Source: Saprospiraceae bacterium
GTDB lineage: Bacteria; Bacteroidota; Bacteroidia; Chitinophagales; Saprospiraceae
Assembly (NCBI GenBank): GCA_016710115.1
Contig: JADJLN010000013.1
Span: 1 to 64,000 of the forward strand
Reading direction: 5' to 3'
DNA length: 64,000 nt
Part shown: positions 30,589 to 41,623 of the stretch, piece after piece
Position numbering within the stretch: the first letter of the stretch is position 1
Layout of the letters: every line of letters begins with the position of its first letter
The notes under the pieces: generated by a model
The model's input: the letters and a program-made list of their open reading frames with translations, nothing else
Databases searched by the model: none
What the model was told of the DNA's origin: nothing
Position numbers and translations under genes: made by a program

Positions 30589-33123
30589 ATGTCACACCTG
30601 TTCATCACAGATCGGAAAAAGGGGTTAAGCTCCGTTGAAGCGATCCGGCGTTTGCAGGAGGTCGGCCCGAACAGTTTGCCCGAAGGAAAATCGTACAGTC
30701 TGTGGAAGGTGGTCAGGGAAGTGATCCGGGAACCCATGTTCGTCTTTCTGCTGGTAACGGGCAGCCTCTATTTTCTGTTGGGTGATCCGGCTGAAGGGGG
30801 CCTTCTCTTCGGGTGCATTCTGGTGATCATCGGGATCACGCTGTATCAGACTAACAAGACCGAACGAGCATTACAGGCATTGAAAAATCTGTCCAGCCCG
30901 CGGGCCCTGGTAGTCCGGGATGGAACCCCTGTGCGGATTGCCGGCAGGGAAGTTGTGCCGGGCGACATCCTGGTCTTGCACGAGGGAGACCGGATCCCTG
31001 CTGATGCGCGAGTGCTGGAAAATATCAACCTCACATTGGACGAATCCCTGCTGACCGGGGAGTCGATCCCTGTCCGCAAATCAGAATGGGACGGTCAGCT
31101 GGAAAGCAGTCTGCCTGGCGGTGAAGACAGGCCTTTTGTGTACAGTGGAACGATGATCCTGCAAGGCCAGGGGCTTGCTGAAGTCTTTGCCACCGGGGAA
31201 CGCACACAGTTGGGTCGAATAGGCCGCCTGCTGGATACCCTGGTGGACGAACCGACACGCCTCCAGAAAGAGATCGGACGCCTCATTGTGATCATTGCAA
31301 CGATCGGGCTGGCATTATGTGTCCTGGTTGTCACCGTCCTGACCTGGATGAATGACAACTTCCTGGAGGCTCTTCTGTATGGCCTGAGTATGGCCATGTC
31401 CATGTTGCCGGAGGAATTCGCCGTCGTCCTGACCGTATTTATGGCACTCGGTGCCTGGCGACTGGGAAAACACCATGTTCTGACCCGCAAGGTCAATGCG
31501 ATCGAAGCACTCGGATCGTGCACGGTGTTGTGTACGGACAAAACGGGGACATTGACCGAAAACAGAATGACCGTCCAGGCCGTCTGGTCAGACGGCCAAT
31601 TGCTGAATTACAGAGACAGGCCATGGAAAGACGGGCATATTGCGGTGTTGACGGCTGCCGGTTGGGCTTGTCCCTCCACCCCTTCCGATCCGATGGAAAA
31701 AGCGATCCATGAATGTGGTTTGGAAGCAGGTGTACCGCCGCAACCAAAGCAGGTATTCCGTGAATATCCGTTGACACGTCATCGACTGGCACTGATCCGA
31801 GCCTATTCAGAGGATGGTTCTGGTCGCATCCGGATGTTCATGAAAGGCGCCCCGGAAACGGTGTTTTCCTACTGTTCGCTTTCTCCGGATGAAGAAGTTC
31901 GTATCAAGCAGGTCGTCACGAATCTTGCCGGGCAAGGGTTGCGTGTATTGGCCATCGCCCAGGGTGAAACAAGTGGCCCATTGCTTCTCGATGACCCGAC
32001 AGGATTGGATTTTGGATTGCTCGGATTGATCGGGTTGGCTGATCCGATCCGAAAGGAGGTGCCAGAGGCTATAGCTGCCTGTCACCGTGCTGGCATCCGG
32101 GTTGCCCTGATCACAGGTGATTATCCCGAAACGGCTCGCAGTATTGCCCGGCAGATCGAACTGCCCCGGCCGGATGATGTATTGACAGGCAGTGACCTGG
32201 ATGAATTGACTGAAAAGGAAGTGGCAGACCGAATCCGGATAACATCCGTATTTGCCCGCATTGTACCAGAACAGAAATTGCGGATTGTCGAATTGCTTCA
32301 GGGTCAGGGAGAGGTAGTGGCGATGACAGGAGATGGTGTGAATGATGTGCCAGCATTGAAAAAAGCGCAGATCGGAATCGCCATGGGCGAACGGGGTTCG
32401 GATGTCGCACGGGAAGCTTCCGCACTCGTCCTTCTGGATGACCGATTTGATTCCATTGTTGGTGCGATACGAATGGGGCGACGAATTTTTGCCAATCTGG
32501 AAAAGGCCATGGATTATATCCTGGCGATCCACATTCCACTGGCCGGCCTCACTGCATTGCCTGTCCTGATTGGGGGTATGCCCATGCTGCTCTGGCCTGT
32601 CCATATTGTATTTATGGAATTGATCATTGATCCGGCCTGTTCTCTCCTGTTTGAAGTACAACCCTCCGAAAAGAACATCATGAACCGGCCACCGAGAAAG
32701 GTAACGGGCACCTTCTTCGGACGGGGAGATGTTGTCATCAGTATTTTCAAAGGACTGAGTGTGCTGGGGATTGTGCTGGCTGTATACGGGGTGAGCGTTC
32801 ATCTCGGCTTCACCGAGGCAGAAATTCGAACCACCACATTTATTACGCTGGTGCTGGCCAATCTGTCTATGATCCTGACTGATCTGTCCAGGTCGCGGTA
32901 CATTTTCCAGATCCTGAAACATCCAAATCTCCTGCTGTACGGCATTCTCCTGTTCAACCTGATCCTGCTTGGAATGATCCTTTTTCTACCCGGGTTGAAT
33001 GTCCTGTTTGACTTCGCCCCGATCTCATGGACGATGATCCTGCTGGCTACAGGAGGCGGATTAGTGGCCGTTACCTGGCTCGAAATGATCAAGGTATTGG
33101 GGATGTATCCGCGAAGAAACTGA
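30589..33123 (+). CDS. P-type cation-translocating ATPase (P2-like)
   Basis: 844 residues, intact, starting MSHLFITDRKKGLSS. It has the cation-ATPase N-terminal domain, actuator TGES (LTGESIPV), phosphorylation motif CTDKTGTLTEN with D317, nucleotide-binding KGAPE, hinge TGDGVNDVPAL (580-586) and about ten membrane helices. Helix 4 reads MLPEEFAVVLT (PEE at 274-276) where Ca2+ pumps have PEGLP, so the cation (Ca2+, Mn2+ or other) is not certain. Cytoplasmic-membrane pump. An in-frame extension to 30490 exists, but ATG 30589 matches the usual family N-terminus. Confidence 0.9.
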   Translation: MSHLFITDRKKGLSSVEAIRRLQEVGPNSLPEGKSYSLWKVVREVIREPMFVFLLVTGSLYFLLGDPAEGGLLFGCILVIIGITLYQTNKTERALQALKNLSSPRALVVRDGTPVRIAGREVVPGDILVLHEGDRIPADARVLENINLTLDESLLTGESIPVRKSEWDGQLESSLPGGEDRPFVYSGTMILQGQGLAEVFATGERTQLGRIGRLLDTLVDEPTRLQKEIGRLIVIIATIGLALCVLVVTVLTWMNDNFLEALLYGLSMAMSMLPEEFAVVLTVFMALGAWRLGKHHVLTRKVNAIEALGSCTVLCTDKTGTLTENRMTVQAVWSDGQLLNYRDRPWKDGHIAVLTAAGWACPSTPSDPMEKAIHECGLEAGVPPQPKQVFREYPLTRHRLALIRAYSEDGSGRIRMFMKGAPETVFSYCSLSPDEEVRIKQVVTNLAGQGLRVLAIAQGETSGPLLLDDPTGLDFGLLGLIGLADPIRKEVPEAIAACHRAGIRVALITGDYPETARSIARQIELPRPDDVLTGSDLDELTEKEVADRIRITSVFARIVPEQKLRIVELLQGQGEVVAMTGDGVNDVPALKKAQIGIAMGERGSDVAREASALVLLDDRFDSIVGAIRMGRRIFANLEKAMDYILAIHIPLAGLTALPVLIGGMPMLLWPVHIVFMELIIDPACSLLFEVQPSEKNIMNRPPRKVTGTFFGRGDVVISIFKGLSVLGIVLAVYGVSVHLGFTEAEIRTTTFITLVLANLSMILTDLSRSRYIFQILKHPNLLLYGILLFNLILLGMILFLPGLNVLFDFAPISWTMILLATGGGLVAVTWLEMIKVLGMYPRRN

Positions 33124-33834
33124 GTTGGATACAGGATGGCCGTAGGACTATAAATAGCGAGAATTAGTCAAGGGAATGAAAAATCACATTACATCCTCAC
33201 ACTGAATTCATGTAAACACCATTCATCAGTCAGATTATCTGGAAAATTTCGTGAAGGTTTTCCTTAGAATAGTTGTGGTAATTCATTCAATTTGTTCTGG
33301 GCAGCTCTATCTAATATTATCAAATGGTGTATTTCAATTCAAGTCTCGCCTCCATCCTGACATGGAATGCCAACTCAAGCGGTGGATTCCGCAAAGACGA
33401 GTCTATCATTCCTGTAAACCGGATCTACCAGGTTGCGCACATTCAGTTACCAGTTGGCAATCATATGTATACCCAACATGGATTCCGTTTGGAGTGGTGG
33501 TTCGCTAAAGGCCAGAACCGATACATTCCATTCTGACAACTGCTCTTTCCCTGTTCTGTTAAACCACTCTGACATGCATACCTGCAATCTCGACCTCACG
33601 CTATTCATTGGGGACTTCATCATTGGGTAACTGCCTTTCGGGATGGGAAAAAGGATGAACCCGTTAATCGGAGCCGAGTGTATCTTGCACCTGGCTATGT
33701 ACTGACCAAATGACTGAAATTCCCACTGGGAAACCTGAATCAGGCTTCTGACAATTGGTGCCATATCATGGTACTGGCTAGTATGCATCATGTGTAAACA
33801 CTGAAGATTCGAACCTGTTTGATCATTCCGTAGC
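33124..33834. other. 711-bp gap with a possible decayed gene
   Basis: No intact gene. At 33324-33536 (+) a frame reads ILTWNANSSGGFR...SIIPVNRIYQVAHIQLPVGNH, weakly resembling the C-terminal beta domain of YfhO-like membrane proteins (IPVNxIxQ...LPxGxH). It lacks membrane segments and a start. The rest is AT-rich without clear signals. It may be a remnant left by rearrangement of the neighbouring polysaccharide genes. Confidence 0.3.
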
Positions 33835-34650
33835 ATGCCGAAGCAAAAAGCAGATCCACTTGCACACATCGAGTCATTAATGAAATCGGGAACCTGGAAA
33901 AGGATCCTGACCCAACCCTGGAGGTACACCCTCTTATTTATTGTCCGTCTGCTTTTCCATTTTGGCGTCCTGCACAAGGTCATCGTGACACGAAAGACCA
34001 TTTTTTCATTTTCCATCCGAATCGCATTGCCGGGCCATGCAGATATCTTCCTGTTCGGTGCCAAAACAAGTCCATCAGATATTCACCTGACCCGGTATCT
34101 CATCAAACGAATCAAGCCTGATTCAACGGCAATTGACATTGGTGCCAGTATTGGTTACTACAGCCTGCTCATCTCCAGTCTATTGGGAAAATCAGGCCAT
34201 GTTCTGGCCATTGAGCCAAGCCGACTGGCATTTCGATTACTCCAGGCCAATGCTGCAAAAATGCCCCATATCACCCTTAGACAACTATCAGTTGGTGAGA
34301 AAGATAAACAGGGAACCATCTATACATTTCCTGCAAGATATGCTGAATACAATACCGTCAACATGGATCCTTTTCTCACTCAATCAAATTGGTACAACGA
34401 AAAAAATGTCACCCCCGAGTCAGTTCATGTAAAAAGTCTTGATTCTCTTCTCCATGACATCAATATCGTCCCTGATATTGTTAAATTTGATGCCGAAAAC
34501 AGCGATATGGCCATCGTCGAAGGGATGCACGCCATGATAAAAAAAGTCAATCCGGAAATCATCATGCGCTATTGGCCCCAGGGTCGGGCTAGACAACTAT
34601 TCATACGAATACCTGATACTCAAACATTGACAATTTACACAAAACAATAG
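33835..34650 (+). CDS. FkbM-family methyltransferase
   Basis: 271 residues. SAM-binding motif I STAIDIGASIGYYSLLIS (about residues 98-115) and the acidic end of beta-2 in HVLAIEPSRLAF, then SLDSLLHDINIVPDIVKFDAENSDMAIVEGM, the typical FkbM middle motif (usually KxDVEG, here KFDAEN). The C-terminus after IIMRYWPQGRA is short and unlike the usual FkbM ending, so a base error there is possible. Members O-methylate sugars of surface polysaccharides. An SGNH hydrolase gene follows 6 bp later and a glycosyltransferase converges, which fits polysaccharide modification. Confidence 0.75.
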   Translation: MPKQKADPLAHIESLMKSGTWKRILTQPWRYTLLFIVRLLFHFGVLHKVIVTRKTIFSFSIRIALPGHADIFLFGAKTSPSDIHLTRYLIKRIKPDSTAIDIGASIGYYSLLISSLLGKSGHVLAIEPSRLAFRLLQANAAKMPHITLRQLSVGEKDKQGTIYTFPARYAEYNTVNMDPFLTQSNWYNEKNVTPESVHVKSLDSLLHDINIVPDIVKFDAENSDMAIVEGMHAMIKKVNPEIIMRYWPQGRARQLFIRIPDTQTLTIYTKQ

Positions 34651-34656
34651 GCTGAT

Positions 34657-35265
34657 ATGAATTGGGAAACCATGATTTGTTTTGGAGATAGCATCACCAT
34701 CGGCGCGCGGTCCTATCACGGTTATCCGGAATATGCCGGCAATATCCTGTCCATTAAATTGGGGAATCACTGGAATATCATCAACGCTGCCGTAAGCGGA
34801 TACACCACCATTGAACTGGCCCGATACATTTCTCATCGGACGCACGAATTCAGTGTCTCCAGCCCGGATTTTTTTGTGGTCTTGATTGGAACCAATGACC
34901 TGAAATCCAGGACTACTGTTGAGGATTTTACAATTGCGTACGAACAGGTCATTCTCAAAGCAAAGCTGATCTGCAAAGCAAAACGGGGATTTCTTGTCAA
35001 AATTCCTGATTTGCAACCGGGTGTTCGACTACCCTATAGTTATGACATGAACGAACAAATTTCCCTGTACAACCAAGCCATCACTCAACTGGGCGAGCGA
35101 CACAATATTCCGCTGATCTCGTTTTCTATCCAACCTGAAGATTGTTTTGACGGAGTTCATCTCAATGATGCTGGCGCAAAAAAATTGGGCCATCAACTCG
35201 CTGATCAGATCCTGACGCTCAAGGGCATCCATAGTCCTGTTGAAAAATCCATCCAGGCAAACTGA
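34657..35265 (+). CDS. SGNH/GDSL hydrolase
   Basis: 202 residues, no signal peptide. Block I ICFGDSITIGARS (nucleophile Ser about residue 11), Gly block VSGYTTIEL, Asn block VLIGTNDLKS and block V DCFDGVHLNDAG (catalytic Asp/His) are complete. SGNH hydrolases next to glycan genes usually remove or transfer acyl groups on sugars. Six bp after the FkbM gene, so one transcript. Confidence 0.85.
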   Translation: MNWETMICFGDSITIGARSYHGYPEYAGNILSIKLGNHWNIINAAVSGYTTIELARYISHRTHEFSVSSPDFFVVLIGTNDLKSRTTVEDFTIAYEQVILKAKLICKAKRGFLVKIPDLQPGVRLPYSYDMNEQISLYNQAITQLGERHNIPLISFSIQPEDCFDGVHLNDAGAKKLGHQLADQILTLKGIHSPVEKSIQAN

Positions 35266-35305
35266 TTTCACTCATTCATCAATATCAAGGACTGGAAATT
35301 CTCTA

Positions 35306-36436
35306 TTATTGATCCCTTCGAACTGTTTTCAAGATGCTTTGATATATATCATTGGCAACATCATCCCAATTAAAATATTGCTTTCTTTCTGCACACTTCT
35401 TTTCCAGCTCCCGATATAGTGATTGATCCTTAACCAGCAAGGTCATCGCCGCTGAAATTTCATCCACAGAAAAAGGATCGACTAATAATCCGGCATCCCC
35501 GATCACTTCAGGCATAGACGTCCGATCGGAAGTAATGACTGGCACATGGCAATCCATAGCCTCTACCAGGGGCATCCCGAAACCTTCGAAGATGGAAATA
35601 TAGGTGATGGCATATGCCGCAGCTGTAACTTCATACAACTCCTCGTCCAAATAGCCAACGAATAAAATATCTGATTTAAATCGAGAGTTTTTATACTCAT
35701 GAAGCACCGCTCCTTGTTTAAACATAAAACGGCCAACTAACAGCAATTTCATGGGTGAACCAGTTGAAGCCTTAAACTGGCCAAATGCCTGGATTAATCG
35801 ATGGACATTTTTACGGGGATGGATCGCTCCTACATAAAGGAAATACTCTTCTCCATCGCTAAATTCTTGCTGCACCTCTTTTTTACGGGTTATCGATATC
35901 GGCTTAAAATGACCATGACTGGCCGCACGAGTCAGATCAAACCTCGACAAATCCAGATTGTATTGCTTTGCAATATCCTGACGAGAATACTCTGAAAGGG
36001 TGATCAATCGATCCGCCCTGCCCAAAAACATTGGGGTGAAATAATCATAATATTTTCGGACCAAAAAGGGAATCTGCATAGGGAAATGCACAAAGGAAAG
36101 ATCATGACACATGAGCAGGGTCCGAACCTTTGACCTCAGTGAAAGATATCCATCGGGTGAAAAAAAGACATCGACTTTATACTTTTTCAGCGCTCTCGGA
36201 ACTGCCCATTCAAACCATGCAAGCCACAGAACCGGATGGCGTGATTGGGGATACAGGACTACTGGAGTCACATTGGGCCCGAATACAAATCGAGGATCAA
36301 TCTTCCGATCAAATAAAAAAATAAATTCATCTTCAGGATGATCACGAACCAATCGACGGCATACCTCGAATGTGATCCTTCCAAATCCCTCCATTTTATT
36401 CGGCAGAAGAAATCGGGTATTAATGGCAATCCGCAT
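35306..36436 (-). CDS. glycosyltransferase family 4
   Basis: 376 residues starting MRIAINTRFLLPNKMEGFGR. GT-B fold: N-terminal domain with GFGRITFEVCRRL, then the C-terminal nucleotide-sugar domain with FLYVGAIHPRKNVHRLIQAF, LLLVGRF, ILFVGYLDEELYEV and ISIFEGFGMPLVEAMDCHVPVITSDRTSMPEV (EGFGxPxxE retaining GT4 motif). Cytoplasmic, likely adding mannose- or glucose-type residues to a surface glycan. Converges with the FkbM/SGNH genes. Confidence 0.9.
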   Translation of the reverse strand: MRIAINTRFLLPNKMEGFGRITFEVCRRLVRDHPEDEFIFLFDRKIDPRFVFGPNVTPVVLYPQSRHPVLWLAWFEWAVPRALKKYKVDVFFSPDGYLSLRSKVRTLLMCHDLSFVHFPMQIPFLVRKYYDYFTPMFLGRADRLITLSEYSRQDIAKQYNLDLSRFDLTRAASHGHFKPISITRKKEVQQEFSDGEEYFLYVGAIHPRKNVHRLIQAFGQFKASTGSPMKLLLVGRFMFKQGAVLHEYKNSRFKSDILFVGYLDEELYEVTAAAYAITYISIFEGFGMPLVEAMDCHVPVITSDRTSMPEVIGDAGLLVDPFSVDEISAAMTLLVKDQSLYRELEKKCAERKQYFNWDDVANDIYQSILKTVRRDQ

Positions 36437-36472
36437 ATTCCTTCTGATCAAAATCCTGATGAAAAACGTCCA

Positions 36473-39033
36473 TTACTCATAGTGCATGAATCGCACCACC
36501 CCTTTCTCCAATCCATCGTCTGAAACGATACGAGCCAGATAAACACCGGATTCAAGATCTGTTGTATGAACTGTAAGTTCATGGCTTCCGGATTCAAGAA
36601 AACCTGTCTGTACAATGCGCACGACTTTTCCTGCGAGGGAATAAATCCGTAACGAATATGTGCGACTACCTTCAAGATTCACACGTAAGGTCACCCTTTC
36701 ACGTGCAGGATTTGGAGAGGCTGTCACGCTTAAACTGTTTGCGTACTCATTCTGGACACTCACCACATCTGTCAGATCCAGAGTGTACATCCCCCTGCCA
36801 TAGGTTGCAGCTACAAGTATTTCTTCCGTATCATGATAGGTCAGATCGGTAATGATCAGATTGGGCAGTTCTGTGCCCATCAGGTTCCAGCTCATGCCCT
36901 CATCCTCGGAATAATAAACACCGATATCCGTGGCGATCACGAGATAATCCCTGTCGGGAATAACCACCAGATCATTGATCGGTATATCCGGGAAATTGCC
37001 CGAAATATCCATCCAGTCCTGGCCGAGGTTTTCTGTCTTGTAGATATGCCCGGTATTCGTTCCGTACCGATATCCGGAAAAGGTGACATAAGCCGAATTG
37101 ACATCTTTCGGATCTGCAGTCACACTGGTCACCCATCGATTGGGTAAGGGATCGGACACGACGATCCAGTTCGCACCGCCATCCGTTGAACGTTGCACGA
37201 GACCGACATCAGTTCCCACAAAAATAACCTGATCATCCAGTGGTGAAACACTGATGGACGTGATGGTCCCATAGACAAGATTTACAGTGGCCGGGTTGCC
37301 CGTCAAGTCCGGACTGATCACATTCCAACTCACGGCTCGATCATCTGATCTGTACAATTTATTGGATCCATAATACAGAATTGACGGATCCTGGGGATGA
37401 AGGATAAATGGCGTATTCCAGTTCTTTCGGTCGGAAGAAGAAATGCCATTCAATGCTGAAGAAAATGAATTACCCGAGTTGACAGATCGTGCCAGATTGC
37501 CGTACTGGTATTCAGCATAGACGTATGTGTTATTCTGGGGATCGACCCGCACCCGGAAACCATCACCGCCATAAATCTGGTTCCAGTCCATTTCCTTTCC
37601 CGTCAGGGTACGCATCGTACCATTATCCTGAGCACCTCCATAGAGGCGAAGCGGCTCGGCAAAGTCGATCTCACTGGTATAAAACTGGGTAATCGGCAGC
37701 CCGTTCATTTTGATATAATTATCACCTCGGTTGTTGCTGTGATACAAACCGCCATCGTTGCCCAGATACATCGACGCGGGATTGTCTGGATCCATCCACA
37801 AGACGTGCTGGTCGGCATGGACAGCATTGAAATTCTCCTCCCAGGTCTGACCGCCATCCAGGGAACGAAACATTTCCAAACTTGTCACATAGATGATCTC
37901 CGGATCAAGCGGGTCCAGATAAATCCGACCGAACCAATACATGTAAGGGACATCATCGACACCGATTTGATTCATCGGACTCCAATTGGTTCCCCCATTG
38001 ATGGATTTCATCACCCCCTTCAAATATCCGGTCGTCTCATCAGCGATATAGGCAACCAGAATTTCCGGATCAGAATCCGAGATGGCCAAACCGACCCGAC
38101 CTGCTGTGGTCGGGAGTCCGGTTGTCAATTTTTCCCGGTGTCTCCCCCGTCATAGGAACGATAGATTCCCGAATGGGGTCCGCCATAGGTCAACCGGTTT
38201 ACGCGTCTGACCCGTTCCCAGGCCGCTGCGTATAGCGTATCCGGATGCTCGGGATGCATCACCAGGTCAATGATCCCGGTGGAATCATTGATGTACAGAA
38301 TCTGATCCCAGTTTTCACCTCCATCGTCTGTTCGGTACAATCCCCTGTCTGTATTGTTCTCGAACAGATGCCCCATTGCGCCGACGAAACAGCGATCCGG
38401 ATTCAGAGGATGAACAAGTACCCGGCCCACACTGCCGATCTTGCTCAGCCCGAGATGCTCCCAGGACAGTCCTCCATCCGTAGACTTATAGACACCATCT
38501 CCGTCATAAGCGATGGATCCGCCTCCGGCGTTCGGCTCTCCTGTACCGACATAGATGATCTCTTCATTGGAGGGTGCCAGTGCGATATCGCCAATGGACA
38601 GATTACTCGCCCCATCAAAAACGGGCATCCAGTTCTGTCCATCATCCAGGGTTTTGAAGATGCCCCCGGATGCTGATCCGACAAACAACGCAGTCGGGGT
38701 CAGGGAGGTGGTTCGTTCAATATCCGTGATCCGTCCGCCGATATTCGTGGGGCCGGAAAATTTCCAGGGTTCACTAATTCCATCTGATCCGGTACGCCAT
38801 TGCTGAGCGGCCAGTTGGTCCTGTCGAAAGGACAATGCCTGTTCATAAGCACGCGGATCCACAATGCCATCGGGATAGGCGCGTTGCAGAAACAGCCAGT
38901 CTCCCGGAAAGCTCCGGGGATGTCCATCCTGCTTCATTGCAGAAGAAAGCTGGTCGTTCTTTTCGGATGGCAAAAGATACAAAACCAGGACAAGGAGGAT
39001 GACGGCTCGGAAGAGGAGGGATCGTGGAATCAT
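36473..39033 (-). CDS. BNR/sortilin-like beta-propeller protein with T9SS domain, frameshifted
   Basis: About 850 residues: N-terminal membrane-type signal (LLFRAVILLVLVLYLLP), many BNR/sortilin-type propeller repeats (GGIFKTLDDGQNW, GVYKSTDGGLSWEHL, GLYRTDDGGENWDQI, LVQRSTDGGANWIVV, GVYYSEDEGMSWNLM) and a C-terminal T9SS type A sorting domain (VTASPNPARERVTLRV ... GVYLARIVSDDG). The frame breaks near 38139; one T restored gives GGDTWEKLTTGLP. Such propellers are often labelled glycosyl hydrolases, but no catalytic motif is evident; binding or display is equally likely. Confidence 0.8.
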
Positions 39034-39111
39034 CTTTATAAATAGATCAGTATGTGAATAGCGATGGTTGAATCCATCAAGATAGGTACAGCCTGTCCAA
39101 TTGGAGAAATC

Positions 39112-40467
39112 CTATCTGATATAAACTGTCTTCCGGTTGACAAATTCCATGATTCCATCCCGTGCCAATTCCCGACCATATCCCGAGTGTTTTGTCCCTC
39201 CGAATGGCAAACGCGGATCGGACTTCACCAATTCATTGATAAAAAATGCACCATCACTGATCTGACCAGCCAGAGCAATGGCCTTGTCAACATCCGTTGT
39301 GCAAACTGTCACTCCCAATCCAAATCTCGATCGTTCTGCCAGGGCATATGCCTCCTCTTCACTTCCGGCTCGGATCATCGCTGCCAGAGGGCCAAATGTC
39401 TCTTCCCGGAATGCCGGCATGTTCGGTGTGACGTTACCCAGGATGGTGGGTTCATGAAAACAACCATGATGACCACCACCCAATAATAATTCCGCGCCCA
39501 GACTGATGGATTGCTGAACCTGCTGATGCAATCGATCAGCGAGGTCTTTTCGTGCCAGTGGTCCGATCTGCGTAGTGTCGTGAAACGGGTCACCGGTTCG
39601 CAACTGGCGGACGGCTTTTGTGAATTGTGCAACAAACGCATCGTAAATACGATCCACCAGAATAAATCGCTTGGCAGCAATACAGCTTTGTCCGCCATTC
39701 AACATTCGCGCTACTACAGCCGTCTGAACAGCCTCATCCAGATCCGCATCTTCCAGGACAATAAATGCATTATTTCCTCCCAATTCCAGGACTGACTTTC
39801 GAATATATTTCCCGGCCAGGGCGCCAACAGCTGAACCGGCCTGTTCACTTCCAGTCAATGTCACGGCGCGCACGGCCTCATGAGCAAGTATTCGTTCCGT
39901 TTGATCGTGATGGACAATCAGATTCTGGAAAACTCCATCCGGAAAACCCGCCCTGTCAAATACACCTTCGATCAGCGTTGCACAACCAAAGACATTCGGT
40001 GCATGCTTGAGCAGTCCGGTATTTCCTGCCGTCAATGTGGGCGCTGCAAAACGGAAAACCTGCCAAAAGGGGAAGTTCCATGGCATGATGGCCAGTATTG
40101 CACCCAGAGGATCGTAACGGACAAAACTGCGGGTGGCATCCGTCCGGATCTCTTCATTGGCCAGAAACTCGGATGCATGGTCTGCATAATAGTCGCATAC
40201 CCAGGCACACTTGGCAATCTCAGCTCTTGACTCCGTGATCGGTTTCCCCATCTCCAGGGTGATCATCCGTGCATATTCCTCCCCATGATCGCGAAGCACC
40301 GCCCCTGCATTTCGCATCAAATGGCAACGTTCCGACAGGGGAACCTGACGCCAGTTCTGAAAAGCTGTTCCGGACAGATCCAGTCTGGTGATCAGTTCGG
40401 CACTCGACATTGCAGGATACTGGCCTGCTTCTTTTCCATTGAAGGGATTTATACTTTTGAAGAGCAT
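39112..40467 (-). CDS. NAD(P)-dependent aldehyde dehydrogenase (succinate-semialdehyde type)
   Basis: 451 residues starting MLFKSINPFNGKE. Visible motifs: MPWNFPFWQVFR (coenzyme loop), TLTGSEQAGSAVG, ELGGNNAFIV with the catalytic-base Glu, and GQSCIAAKR with the nucleophile Cys. Overall it matches the short SSADH-type ALDH group (start of the SINPFNG type, end DGIMEFVNRKTVYIR). Oxidises a semialdehyde to the acid in the cytoplasm. Divergent from a GNAT gene. An in-frame extension to 40596 is not supported. Confidence 0.9.
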   Translation of the reverse strand: MLFKSINPFNGKEAGQYPAMSSAELITRLDLSGTAFQNWRQVPLSERCHLMRNAGAVLRDHGEEYARMITLEMGKPITESRAEIAKCAWVCDYYADHASEFLANEEIRTDATRSFVRYDPLGAILAIMPWNFPFWQVFRFAAPTLTAGNTGLLKHAPNVFGCATLIEGVFDRAGFPDGVFQNLIVHHDQTERILAHEAVRAVTLTGSEQAGSAVGALAGKYIRKSVLELGGNNAFIVLEDADLDEAVQTAVVARMLNGGQSCIAAKRFILVDRIYDAFVAQFTKAVRQLRTGDPFHDTTQIGPLARKDLADRLHQQVQQSISLGAELLLGGGHHGCFHEPTILGNVTPNMPAFREETFGPLAAMIRAGSEEEAYALAERSRFGLGVTVCTTDVDKAIALAGQISDGAFFINELVKSDPRLPFGGTKHSGYGRELARDGIMEFVNRKTVYIR

Positions 40468-40552
40468 TTCACGATCTCGTTGATCATCAGAAATTCTGAT
40501 GGTGTTCAAGAATGACCCCAAATTAGAACAAGCTGCACAATTCCCTGCTGAT

Positions 40553-41017
40553 ATGATCCGACTCCTTCGAACCGATGCCATGCACCCCGATTTCACCGCC
40601 CTGGTCCGTTTGCTCGACGCCGAACTGGCCGAACGCGATGGAGATGATCACAGCTTTTATGCGGCGTTCAATAAATCGGATCATTTGCGCCATGTCGTGA
40701 TCGGATACCACCAGAACGTACCCGTCGCATGTGGAGCCTTTCGGCCGTATGATCAGGACAGTGTCGAGGTCAAACGCATGTACACGATGGTCGCCCGACG
40801 TGGCCAGCGATTTGCCGGATCCATTCTCGCAGAACTGGAACTATGGGCTGGCGAACTCGGGTATTCCCGGTGCGTCCTGGAAACCGGCAAAAATCAACCG
40901 GAGGCAATTGCGTTGTACAATCGCCAGGGATATACACTCATCTCCAATTATGGACCTTATGTTGGAGTGGCGAACAGTGTGTGTTTTGAGAAGCGGTTGA
41001 AGGCCGGCCTCCTGTAA
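40553..41017 (+). CDS. GNAT-family N-acetyltransferase
   Basis: 154 residues starting MIRLLRTDAMHPDF. The GNAT core is clear: VACGAFRPYDQDSVEVKRMYTMVARRGQRFAGSILAELELWAGELGYSRCVLETGKNQPEAIALYNRQGY, with the acetyl-CoA pyrophosphate loop degenerate (RRGQRFAG for RGxGxG/A). Substrate unknown; this subgroup is often annotated as acting on small molecules. Followed by the second copy of the dispersed element. Confidence 0.85.
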   Translation: MIRLLRTDAMHPDFTALVRLLDAELAERDGDDHSFYAAFNKSDHLRHVVIGYHQNVPVACGAFRPYDQDSVEVKRMYTMVARRGQRFAGSILAELELWAGELGYSRCVLETGKNQPEAIALYNRQGYTLISNYGPYVGVANSVCFEKRLKAGLL

Positions 41018-41142
41018 TGACCATAGGATAAAACACAAACCCGGAATTCGTTGAACAGCCAAGGATTATTACAAAGGATATCCTGAAAATACTGAAACCC
41101 ACCCCGAGCCCATGTATGTGTCTGGTTAAATTATTTCAGACC

Positions 41143-41580
41143 TGCTCTAAATAAACGTCGGAAGTTTGCCTAGGCAGGTTGCAGTATTCCATTCGGGGCT
41201 TCCTTGGAGAAATTTTGACTTAAGTAGTACACCTCTGGCCCGCCTCATGCCGGCGAGGCACCTTCTTTTGACGCGCCAAAAGAAGGCAAAAGCGCTTGTC
41301 GCCAAAATGGGCCTTCATCTTCTATTTGATAGCAATGTTATCTCGTCTCGAGATTTGCTTCCATTTGCATCATGACCCGGCCGCTCGTATTTGATCGGTG
41401 GTTATTTTCATCATTGACACCCTTTCTTCATATGAATTATCAATATACATATCACATGTCCGATCAAATAATGCGGCAGTTTTCACATTTGACAATTTTC
41501 ATACGACTATAAAATGCAATTGTTTGCTTGAAGGTCGGGTCCTTGATGTGCAGGGAGGCCCTCGTTTGGCGACGATTCAT
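41143..41580 (+). mobile_element. dispersed element, copy 2 (end truncated)
   Basis: Matches copy 1 (26362-26903, opposite orientation) from CTCTAAATAAAC through CTGGCCCGCCTC, GCTTGTCGCCAAAATGGGCC, CCGGCCGCTCGTATTTGATC and GTTTGGCGACGATT, then stops about 100 bp short of the far terminal repeat. The near end has decayed from CTGTCCAAAATAAAC. In the shared open frame amino acids differ about as often as bases, so that frame is probably not a conserved protein. The rest of the gap 41018-41623 holds nothing recognisable. Confidence 0.55.
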
Positions 41581-41623
41581 TCTAAGGAGATTGATTAGAA
41601 ATTAGAAGAAGAATGGAGGGCTA

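Noticed and set aside
31807..32922. A 371-residue open frame antisense to the P-type ATPase
   Set aside because: The ATPase frame carries all conserved motifs; the antisense product is His/Gln-rich noise without a family.
33800..33830. GATTCGAACC, resembling a tRNA T-arm on the minus strand
   Set aside because: No acceptor stem, D-arm or anticodon arm can be formed around it.
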